NCBI GenBank assembly: GCA_023014365.1
Contig: JAEBUN010000044.1
Span: 1-64,000 of the forward strand
Reading direction: 5' to 3'
Source of the DNA: Lepiota brunneoincarnata
Taxonomy: Eukaryota; Basidiomycota; Agaricomycetes; Agaricales; Agaricaceae
DNA length: 64,000 bases
Below the pieces are notes generated by a model. The model did no database searches, was not told where the DNA came from, and saw nothing but the letters and a program-made list of their open reading frames with translations. The position numbers and the translations under genes were made by a program. Position 1 is the first letter of the stretch. Every line of letters starts with the position of its first letter. Shown one piece after another: positions 56,029 through 64,000 of the stretch.

Positions 56029-56697
56029 TCAGAATTGTTGGGAGCCAGGGAGCTTGGCAGTGCAGATAAAGGCAGGAGCATTTATCAGGGATATGTGCAG
56101 TTTCTCAAGGGGGACAGATTGGGACAAGGTCCCAGACAGGGGTGGTGAACCTAGGTCAGGAGTGTCAGGGGTGGCCATAGGTGGGGCCAATGTGGGTGCG
56201 ATGCAGGTAGAGACAGAAGCAGGATTCTTGAGTAGGGATGGCCAGAAAGTAATACTGCCCAAAGCCCAGTCAATCAATGGATTGTAGCAGGTGAGCCAGT
56301 TGTGTCCTAAGACCACAGAACAGGAAGAGTTGAGCTGGGTAACATAAGTGTCCAAAATGATAGATTCACCAGAGGGGAAGGATACAGGCAGTTGCACAAG
56401 CTCTGTAGTGTAGGCATTTGAGGTCCCATCAAATAACCAAAGTTCAATAGCCAGGATGGACAAGGTTGGAATACTATGAGAATGAACAAAAGATGAGTCC
56501 ACAAAACAGTGAGTAGAACCACTATCAACAAGAGCTTTGAAAGGAGAAAGAGAAGAGAAATCAGAACTAACTACATTGTCCATTGTAGAAAGCAGGTCTG
56601 AAGCGGAGAGTACAGGAGTGGAAACAGAAGATAAAGAAGTAACTAAAGGAGAAGTTAATGTAATGTGAAGAGAGTTCGGGTTGGAAAGAGCAGACAC
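56029..56697 (-). CDS. Retropepsin-like protease of element B
   Basis: 222 codons, open throughout, with LVDSGSTHCFVDSS (about 56540-56500) and SCSVVLGHNWL (about 56325). Unlike element A there is no stop in the middle. It ends at a TGA (56029-56031) that A shares, directly before the RT frame in the same phase. This suggests either a genuine stop between protease and RT or a lesion older than both copies. It is surrounded by broken genes, so expression is doubtful. Confidence 0.75.
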   Translation of the reverse strand: MSALSNPNSLHITLTSPLVTSLSSVSTPVLSASDLLSTMDNVVSSDFSSLSPFKALVDSGSTHCFVDSSFVHSHSIPTLSILAIELWLFDGTSNAYTTELVQLPVSFPSGESIILDTYVTQLNSSCSVVLGHNWLTCYNPLIDWALGSITFWPSLLKNPASVSTCIAPTLAPPMATPDTPDLGSPPLSGTLSQSVPLEKLHISLINAPAFICTAKLPGSQQF

Positions 56698-57071
56698 ATT
56701 GAGACAGAAACTCTCTGGAGCACAGCAGAGTTCAATGCAATCCTCAGTCTGTGCAGAGGCCTGAGGACCACTGACTATTTTTCCAAGCTTGGGAGAGCCG
56801 GCGTGTCTGTCTTGGGGAGCTGAGCCTGTCGGCCTTTAGCCTTGACATCAGGGAATTTCTTCTTGTTGCAGTTGGTAGCCCTGTGATTGGGATCTGTGCA
56901 GACAAAGGCAGAGGTTATTGTTGAAACATCGTTGATGTTCCTTGGGGGTTAATTTACCATCCTTACCAAGTTTACTAGTAAGGTTGGATTTGGGTGGGGC
57001 CTGATTTCTGACCAGCGGGTGGATTGGGTGGATTGCCCTTGAAGTTATTGTTGGGGGTGCTGCCTTTGTTG

Positions 57072-58190
57072 TTACTGTTGGCAGGCTTGGCGGCAGGTTG
57101 GGTGTTGGACGAGGTGGATGGGGAATGGATTGCCTCCAGGTTTCCTAGAGGCTGTCAGGTCCAAAGCAGCTTTGGTGTGAGCCTTCTCACGTTGGCGCTC
57201 CCAGTAGCGAGCGTCGATCTTCATTGCTGCTGCTCGCATTTTGATGAAGGTGTCAGGCTTGCTGTTGGGCTGATTGGACAGAATGTCCTGGATGTGGTCA
57301 GAGAGGCCTTTGTAGTAGCAGTGACAAAATACTTTGTCACCCCAGTGGAGTTGGCCAGCTAGGTGGAGAAAGTCGACATTGTAGACAGCAATCTTCTTGT
57401 TGTAGTGCATTTGGAGGGAGTTGAGCTGCTCAGCAGCTTCTCTGGTCGGATCCACGGGACCAAAATTGGTCTGCAGTTCCAGGGTGAACTGGTCCCAGTC
57501 CTTGATCCAGTTGTGCATTATTCTGTGGTTGTCAGCCTCGTCAAGGCTGATTTCAAAGTGTTGCTCTGCCACACCTGTAAGGTATGTCAACGCAAAGTTG
57601 ACCTTGGTGGCAGGGATAGCAAACTGAGCTGGGTTAATATGGAAGTAGAGTCAGCACTGGAAGAGGAAGGGTTTGAGTTTGGCAGGGTCGGAACCTGTAA
57701 AGATGTCAGGTTCGCAAGCTTTGGTACAGGGAGTTTGGGGAGGCTGTGGGGGTTGAGAGTTCCCACGGCCATCCATTTGGTTGGCTATGCGTTGGAAAAC
57801 TTGGAGCAGGAGTCTATGATGGTCATCTCAGTTGTTGCCAGGTGGGATGTTGCTGTTGTTGTTGCCATTGTCTGATGGTTTGTCGTTGCCTGGGGGCCAA
57901 TCCCCATTGTCAGAATAGTTGTTGGGATCACCAGGATCACTGGGATCAGGATTGGGGTCGGGGCCATCATTGAGGCTGTTGGGAGTCTGGAATAATGAAG
58001 GTTGTATATCTTCAGAGAACTGGTCTGGGGTCGAGGGCGTGATAGATTGTTGGCAAGAGTGAGAAACCCTTGGGGAGTTGGGTTGCAGTTCCTTGGAGGG
58101 AGGTTGTCGAATGATGCATTTGCTATGGCAAGTGGCTGGATTTACCAAAGTGTGGGGATGGGTGACTGTTCAAGAGACCATGGTTAGAAA
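57072..58190 (-). pseudogene. Gag of element B
   Basis: The N-terminal part is 58148-57831 (Pro/Asn/Asp-rich, NPDPSDPGDPNN), then a stop. The core Gag domain is at 57590-57072 (TYLTGVAEQHFEIS, FTLELQTNFGPVDPT, HWGDKVFCHCYYKGL), followed by the Lys/Asn/Pro tail and a broken CCHC region near 56910-56880. One extra codon of Lys relative to A lies near 57395. It is interrupted at about 57655 and 57830. Confidence 0.8.
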
Positions 58191-58316
58191 AATTCAGAGT
58201 GTGGTGGACAGGAGGAGTTTGAGTCTGATAATACTGTTAGAGCTGGTGTGGATTGGGACCAAAGCAGAGGGTCAGGGTGGTATCCTTGGTATAAGGTAAC
58301 TGGGGGACAGGGCAAA

Positions 58317-58503
58317 CAAGTTGTAATGCTTATGACCTTCAGATGATACCTAGCCATAGTAACAGGTTCTGGAAGCAAATCTTGACAAGAGAATCTAGAA
58401 ATTAGCTAATTTCCTGGTAAGGATGTTCCCTTGGAACAGCTCTAATGGTATTGAAAGATAAAAGATCAGATGGGGGTATCCAAGAGGGTACTCAGGGACA
58501 GAT
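58317..58503. other. Short spacer between elements B and C
   Basis: 187 bp with no recognisable gene or repeat. It separates the truncated 5' LTR of element B from the LTR of element C. Confidence 0.5.
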
Positions 58504-58829
58504 TGTTATGATCCGTGCTCCTTCTGTATCCGAGGATAACTGGAGACAGCCTTCAATCACTCTGCAAGGTGTCCGAGACAGTTGGCCTTGTAGAGCTTAG
58601 TGGATTGCGCTCAATGAGATAACGAGGGAACATGCCAAGTTAAGGCAGAGAGGGTTAACAACTGCTGTTAACAAGATTAAAGCTTAGGGCTTTAATCTCT
58701 ACTTGTACAGGCCTTATATACCTATGAGATACTATATACTTGTTATAGGTAGTTGGGCTGTTCTACTGGTTGTCCACAGTCTTGGCCATGATGCGCATCC
58801 TAGCTGATGGCATCCTACTGTTATTTATA

Positions 58830-60463
58830 TTACAATGAGTCAGTGTCCTCGTTCTTACTGCTGTGCGATGTTCCATCGCTTTCCTCTGACTCATAATCTC
58901 TTTCTCCCAATTTTATCTCCATGGAGTCTCCTCCATTCTTGCTCTCCACTCTCTTGGTACTTCCATCTACATCAGAGGTTGGATCGGCTGATCCATGGCT
59001 GTCCTCTTCGTCCTTGGGGTATTCCAGAATATCCTCCAGAGTTATCTCCATTCCCGCTTCTCTTGCCAGGTCCTGCATGGTGTTATAATATTCCCCTTCT
59101 TTGTCTTCATATTCCTGTGCTCGTAACTGGTCTATGGTCTCCTGTACCCATCTTGTAAAGTCGAATAGTTGTTCCTGTTCCTCTCGATCTGGACTATTCA
59201 TAACATTATCCCCTTCATAAGGTCTGATGTCCTCATCAGACATATCCTCAGTATAGTCCAACAGGCTCTCCTGTGATGTTTGATTCAGCAACAGGATCCC
59301 AGTCATAGTAAGGGTCGGGTTCTGGAGAGTTGCTTCAATAGCTTGGTGGTCTGGGGACAGCAGGTCTTGGGTGAGGTCAATGATGAGGGGTTCTCTGGAG
59401 CAAGTGGTGACGGGTGTGTTGAATGACCAATTCAGGAAGTCGGTGGCTTCTACCAGTAGATGTGGTGGTGGCGTTGGTGGCTGGAATGATGATGGGGGCA
59501 CCTTGAATCCGGGTGTGGAGGGGTCTGGCTGAGGTGGGGCGCTGCTCGGTGTTTGCAATAATGTGTCAAATATTGTTGTTTGTGGTTTTGTGTGTGAGGG
59601 ATCGAGCTCTGCTTGGTATTCCTTGTGAGTGGCGATACAGGCCAGGTACCATACTTGCGGGTTGATGTTGGTAAGGATTTCTTTTGCAGTGCTTCTCAGT
59701 AATGGCCAGGGGCAATCTTTTGACAATATCGACATTGGTAGCACAGGCATCCTGCCTTGATATGGCCGTATCGACGGCAGCAATTGCAGCAAGTTCTGGT
59801 GTTGGGTAGGTGGTTGGTGGTAGTCCCGGTGGGGGCATCATTAGAAGCAGATATAACTTGTATAGTACTTGGTGGTTGGTTATTCGTATCCACCATGGGA
59901 GGGTTGGAAGGTTGGGTGGCGGTCCCGATAGGTAGGACAGGGTGGTCCTGACTTCCACTTCCATTGCTCGTGCTTGGGATCGTACTCTCGAATGGGAATT
60001 CGGTGAGAGTGGTTGATAGCATGGCAGAAATGGTAGCACAGTCCTGTTCCTCTGTTACACTAGAAAGAATAGTGGTGCATAGTTCTTGGAATTCTGTTGT
60101 TCAGTCGTAGACAAGGTGCTTGTGATACAGAAGAGCAGTAAATGTCTTCCAGCAGGTGTCGACCAGGGGTACCATCGCTGGACTGCGTTTAAGACGGGTT
60201 CCAGTAATATGAAAGGGAACTTCATGTAAAAGGATGGATCGTATTTTGGGTTGATTGGAGGGAAGGAAGGTATGCCGGATGATATAAGGACTGTTGGTCC
60301 TGTCTGGTTGGTTGTCAACAGTATCGGTGGCAGGGCCAGGTTGGCTATTTCCTGTGACGTGGTTTGCCAGGGATATGATTCTTTCCTGGATGAGAAGGCA
60401 TCCATCGTTGTCTGGCTCTGGGAGGTCTGGAGTGGTTGCTCGAGTATTGGGTGGTTGGGTCAT
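58830..60463 (-). pseudogene. 3' ORF of family C with Cys/His cluster
   Basis: Lies downstream of the chromodomain, where gypsy elements normally have only the LTR. It starts MTQPPNTRA (60463), overlapping the chromodomain frame by ~119 bases. It passes a TGA at ~60101, has CxxC.RYGHIKAGCLCYQCRYCQKIAPGH (about 59795-59700, written here as spaced motifs), changes frame near 59700, and continues LRSTAKEILTNINPQVWYL. A Pro-rich linker and a strongly acidic tail (EYEDKEGEYYNTM, SEESDGTSHSS) follow. The stop codon TAA lies inside the first bases of the LTR. The tail is conserved in the 14.4-kb fragment. It could be a nucleic-acid-binding accessory protein, or a displaced Gag-like protein. Confidence 0.6.
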
Positions 60464-61680
60464 TGGTGGGGTTGTCTAGTTTGTGGGTCCTTTTATATTC
60501 TTCAATGATTTCCTTGGCGTTCTCCAGGTTTGCTTCTGGCTCCCAGGAGTCCTCAGTGGGAAGGTATCCTTTCCATCTGACTAGAAATTGATACTTGTTC
60601 TGGAATCTTCTGTGGCGCAGTATTGACTCGACCTTGTATTCTTCTTCTCCATTGACAAGGTCGGGAGGCGGGGCTGAGTTGTATTCCCCATGTGTGTTGT
60701 TCTCTTCTGCAGGCATTAGGAGGCTTGCATGAAACTTGTTGTGGATCTTCCATTTGATGGGTAATTTTAGCTCATAGGTAACAGGTCCAAGTTTTCTTGT
60801 TATGGTGAAGGGACCTTCTCGGCGTTGGGCCAGTTTCTTTGAGGTGTACTGAATTGGGAGGTTGCAGTTGTCTAGCCAAACCTTTTGTCCAACTTTTAGA
60901 TTGATATCTGGCTGGTTATATCTTGCAGCCATTTTTAGTCTGGCTTGTTCATGCGCAGCTTGAGCTTCTTGGCATATCTTGGCGAGGCATTTAAACTTTT
61001 CTCCTATTGCTGGAATGTTCATTGGCTCCTTGGAGGTCGGAAATCCTTTGGGGGTTGATCCATAGAGGAGTTCAAATGGGGTATGTTGGCATTTGGCATG
61101 TGTCTTTGAGTTGTGAACATATTCTAGGAGTGGAAGTGCCTTTACCCATTTGTTCGGGTTTGATGAGCAATAGATGCCAAGGTATAGTTCTATTTTTTGA
61201 TTGAATCACTCTGTTTGTCTGTCTGTCTGCGGGTGGTAGGCAGTAGAGAGTGCTTGTTCAATTCCAAGTTGTTTGTAGAATTCTTTCATGGATTTAGCGG
61301 CAAATCTGGGGTCGTGATCGCTGAGAACCTTTTCAGGGAGGCCAAATCTAGAGAATAGCCATTTGATAAGAATTTCGGCAATCTTGTCCATGTTGGCAGT
61401 TTTCACAGTAGGTTCTAGAATTATCCCCTTCATAAGCTGGTCAACCATGACCAGTATAGAATCATGGGGTCCATCCGGGGGTAGGTCTGTGATGAGATCC
61501 ATTGAGATGTTCAAGAATGGACAGGTAGAGTGGGGTCCAGGGATAGGTTGAAGCAGTGGCTTCAGGGGGTGGTGATTGATCTTGTATTGTTGGCAAGCAC
61601 CACATCCTTGGACATAGTTCTTGACAAATGATTGCATCCTGGGCCAATAGGCATACTCCTGGAGTTTTCTAGTGGTTTCT
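60345..61680 (-). pseudogene. Integrase and chromodomain of element C
   Basis: The integrase zinc end (GCGACQQYK, about 61600) and DDE core show SMDLITDLP, VLSDHDPRF and QTDRQTE (61250-61206), the canonical acids all present. A TGA at 61203-61205 follows where Arg is usual. After it the frame continues (ALPLLEYVHNS) into 61022-60345 with the GPFTI..LGPVTYELKLP linker and a chromodomain (YKVESILRHRR, YQFLVRWKGY, SWEPEANL; about 60645-60510). The chromodomain looks intact, with its aromatic residues in place. Confidence 0.87.
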
Positions 61681-62057
61681 GCAATTCCAGGGTGTCCTGC
61701 GGTTGGTGAGTCATGTACTCTTTGCAGTAGGCAGTGTCTGAGATGTAGATCTTGAGGTATAAATAGCTTTCCATGGACATGTGGGTGTCCTGAGTCATCT
61801 TCTTGGGCGATGTTGGTCTGTTTCTTCCTTTTCCACAGCTCCTTTATTTCCTGTTTGGTAGTTTCATCAATAATATGGATGTGCTGTGGTCATTCTGGGG
61901 TGAAGAATTTATCGGGTAGGGCAACAATCTGCTTGTTGTCTTTTATCTTGGGTTCGTGATTGGGTCATCTTGAGAGGGCATCTGCTGGTCCATTTTTCTT
62001 TCCAGGGATGTGCTGGATTTCGATGTCAAATTGCTGCATGTAGGCAATCCATTGGGC

Positions 62058-63341
62058 TTATCTTCTACTGAGATCCTTGGGTTTTCTCCAGCGGTGAAGG
62101 TTGTCATGATCTGACCATATAATGGTCTTGTGAGATAATCCTTCTATGTGATGGCGCCATTCCTTGAGTGCTCGGATTATGGCGAAGAGTTCTTGTTTGG
62201 AGCAATGGTAGTTGTGTTCAGCTGGTGAGAATCCTTTTGAGAAGTATGTGACCAGGTGTTTAACTCCATTATTGTCATGTTGAAGGAGGACTGCTCCTGA
62301 TGCAAATAATGATGTGTCACATTTGATTTCGAAAGGTTTGTCTCGGTCTGGTACCATTAGTACTGGTTCGCTTTGAAATTTTCTCTTGAGGGTGTCGAAG
62401 GCATTTTGGCATTCTTCTGTCCATCCGAATTTCTTGGTTTTGGACATTAGAGTGTTGAGGGGTTTAGCCCATGTGGTGTATTGATGTATAAACTTCTGGT
62501 AGAAGTTGCAAAATCCTATGAATTTGCGTACATCGCGTGGGGTAGTTGGTGTTGGCCATTTGGCAATGCCTTTAAGCTTTGCTGGGTCCATTGAGACTGA
62601 GTCCGGAGTGATGATTACTCCTAGATATTCGAGTCATTGGCATTTGAATTTGCATTTCTCAGTCTTGAGGTATAGATCATTGTCTTTGAGTATCTTGAGT
62701 ACCTCTCTTGTAAGACATCAGAGTTCTTGTTTTGTTTTTGCGTGGATGAGAATGTCATCCATGTAAACAATTACTCCTCCATTATCGATGAGTTTTTGGA
62801 ATAACAAGTCCATCATGGTTTGGAAGGTTGCTGGGGAGTTGCACATTCTGAAAAACATAACTGTAGGTTCAAATAGTCCTCGGGGTGTTCTGAATGCTCC
62901 TTTCCATTCATCTCCTTTGTGTATACGGATGTTATTATATCCTGCTCGTACATCAAGTTTGGTAAAGTATCTTGATCCTCGGAGTTTGTCGAGAATATGT
63001 GAGATGAGGGGAAGATTGTATGCGTTCTTGACGGTGTGTTTGTTAAGGTACCTGTAATCTTGACAGGGGTGTAGTTTTCCATCTTTCTTTCCTACAAAGA
63101 AGAAAGGTGAGGCCATTGGTGACTTGGATGGTCGGATGTATCCTTTTTGAAGATTTTCTTTGAGAAACATGTCAAGTTCCTTTTTTTTGTTAAGGGAGAG
63201 TCAGTAGGATTTCATTGCAATTGGTTTGAATAATTCCTTGAGTTCAATCTTGTGATCCCATGGTCGTTGTGGGGGAAATCATTTGGCTTGTTTCTTGCTG
63301 AATACTGGGAGGTATTCATGGAATTCTGTGGGTACGACTTT
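62058..63341 (-). pseudogene. RT-RNase H of element C
   Basis: RT from 63341, truncated at the N-side by the family-D LTR. It includes [15 protein letters not shown] (about 63125), [13 protein letters not shown] and the catalytic YMDD (about 62775-62764). Stops occur near 62716 and 62636. The RNase H frame (62591-62058) has KFIGFCNFYQKFIH, FEIKCDTSLFASGAVL and KQELFAIIRALKEWRHH; it ends at a stop before AQWIAYMQQFDIEIQHIPGK read on to ~61975. The first RNase H Asp is present (CDTS). Confidence 0.87.
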
Positions 63342-63728
63342 TGTTATCAGAAACCACATCAGAAGGACGGTTACTTTTAACTCACATTCCCATGTCACTA
63401 TGAAACTATCAGTAGTGTACATCAGAAGGACTATTCTTAGTATACGCCTCATGTTTTCTTATCTCTGACTCATAGTTACCCCGGTCTGGATTATTATAGT
63501 AGGAGTACAGCCACACTTAGAAGTATATAAGGATACAGTACAATACCTTGTATCCTTATCTTAGTGTTATACAGTTCTTGCCTCCTATACCTCTTTGCCC
63601 TTAAAACTGGCTGGACTATAGTGCTCCGTCGTCTCTAAGTCACGCCTAGTAGGACAAGACCAAGTCTGTATAGACATCTTGCCACGAACGCCATGCTACT
63701 CAAGAGCGAACCCCTAACCCGGGTAACA
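63342..63728 (+). repeat. 5' LTR of a second family-D element
   Basis: A 387-bp LTR, TGTTATCAGAAACC ... CCCGGGTAACA, inserted into RT of element C. It is followed by the same internal start (AAACACTAAGATACTCTGCTGC) as at 22508, so it is a 5' LTR and not solo. The rest of the element is beyond the window. It retains CpGs lost in the 22-kb copy. Confidence 0.9.
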
Positions 63729-64000
63729 AAACACTAAGATACTCTGCTGCTTATCTCTTGCTCGCCCTCTACTCTGCTCTGCTCTGCCGATGTATTAAAC
63801 GCGTCAAGGTACCCTGGTCGTTCAAAACAACATGCAAAAGAAAACCGCCTCTCTGTGTAGCTATCGCTACGTCCCTCAACCTCTCCCCACCAGAAGACCT
63901 GGCTTACTTACTCATTTTCGTTTTCACCTCTACCGCCACCCTCATCGCCTATCGAATCATAACCCTAGAACTCGAACGTATCACGTGCCCCTGTCACTGT
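63729..64000 (+). CDS. Family-D leader with hydrophobic ORF, partial
   Basis: The same leader as 22508-22867, cut by the window end. The hydrophobic frame (SLNLSPPEDLAYLLIFVF, then ATLIAYRIITLEL and TCPCHC) stays open from about 63838 to 64000. A 1-base indel relative to the 22-kb copy lies near 63822, upstream of the conserved part, and no in-frame ATG is present. This points to an alternative start or an upstream exon. Confidence 0.4.

Larger units (their letters stand above)
50797..58316 (-). mobile_element. Element B: second family-A chromovirus, reversed
   Basis: On the minus strand: 5' LTR remnant (58316-58235), Gag, protease, RT, integrase, chromodomain, then the antisense gene (plus strand), PPT complement GTGCCCCCCCTTTA and a full 3' LTR (51461-50797). 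The 5' LTR is truncated after ~82 bp, so no TSD can be tested. A family-A solo LTR is nested at 51766-52426. Most of RNase H is deleted relative to element A. Total without the nested LTR is ~6.9 kb. Confidence 0.92.
58504..63341 (-). mobile_element. Element C: Ty3/gypsy chromovirus, 5'-truncated
   Basis: On the minus strand: RT (from 63341), RNase H, integrase, chromodomain, an extra 3' ORF, then a 331-bp LTR (58834-58504, TGTAATA ... GGATCATAACA). Gag, protease and the 5' LTR are missing because a family-D LTR begins at 63342. It is a different family from A/B by LTR and by RT sequence (YMDD rather than YLDD). A fragment of the same family lies at 14401-15101. Confidence 0.9.

Noticed and set aside
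58830..60463. An envelope-like gene in element C
   Set aside because: The position fits, but there is no signal peptide, no membrane segment and no glycoprotein-like cysteine pattern. The Cys/His cluster suggests nucleic-acid binding.

Overview
The window looks like transposon-dense, non-coding-rich chromosomal DNA of an agaricomycete (mushroom-forming basidiomycete). The evidence is Ty3/gypsy chromoviruses, a KDZ-type transposase fragment with its CxC2-like cysteine cluster, a DIRS/Ngaro-type tyrosine-recombinase retroelement, a Tet-like 2OG-Fe(II) dioxygenase, genes with short GT-AG introns, and strong CpG depletion (TG/CA where sister copies keep CG). No housekeeping gene is recognisable and almost every long gene is broken. 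Assignments come from reading motifs by eye; no database search was run.

Layout. 1-367 is the end of a family-A LTR. 866-10277 is a full-length Ty3/gypsy chromovirus (element A: 662-bp LTRs, TSD CCACT) with a 1.6-kb Tc1/mariner element nested in its 5' LTR (TA duplication). 10328-10712 (family D) and 11429-11773 (family E) are solo LTRs with perfect 5-bp TSDs. 11-16.5 kb holds decayed unknown genes, a cysteine-cluster gene and a fragment of gypsy family C. 16579-17871 and 24016-25315 are 1.3-kb LTRs (family F) in opposite orientation. Between them lie an unknown minus-strand gene, a KDZ transposase fragment and the 5' half of a family-D gypsy element. 25.4-27.1 kb is tandem repeats. 27.0-33.0 kb is a DIRS/Ngaro-type element (Gag, RT-RNase H, tyrosine recombinase) flanked by 144-bp repeat units. 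33.1-36.6 kb has two more cysteine-cluster genes around a 32-bp minisatellite. 36.6-37.45 kb is an inverted array of the 144-bp unit. 37.45-38.85 kb is a Tet-like dioxygenase gene. 39.9-42.9 kb has a C2H2 zinc-finger gene, unknown genes and a LINE tail. 43.8-48.9 kb is a large broken gene joining a GCM-like zinc domain, a transposase-like region and a ubiquitin-peptidase-like domain. 49-50.4 kb is AT-rich repeats. 50797-58316 is a second, reversed family-A element (B) carrying its own nested solo LTR. 58504-63341 is a reversed family-C chromovirus truncated by a family-D LTR at 63342.

Themes. (1) Both copies of chromovirus family A carry, antisense between pol and the 3' LTR, a three-exon gene with a split pair of CxxCx6C clusters. 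Its introns are antisense to the retroelement RNA and so can survive retrotransposition. Relatives of this cysteine-cluster architecture occur at three other places in the window. (2) Stops and catalytic-residue losses repeatedly fit CpG deamination: Tc1 D to N, RT YLDD to YLDN, tyrosine-recombinase Arg losses, TGA stops at expected Arg positions. A Tet-like dioxygenase gene sits in the same neighbourhood. (3) Family-D elements have a conserved hydrophobic reading frame in the leader just before gag, with codon-like substitution between the two copies.
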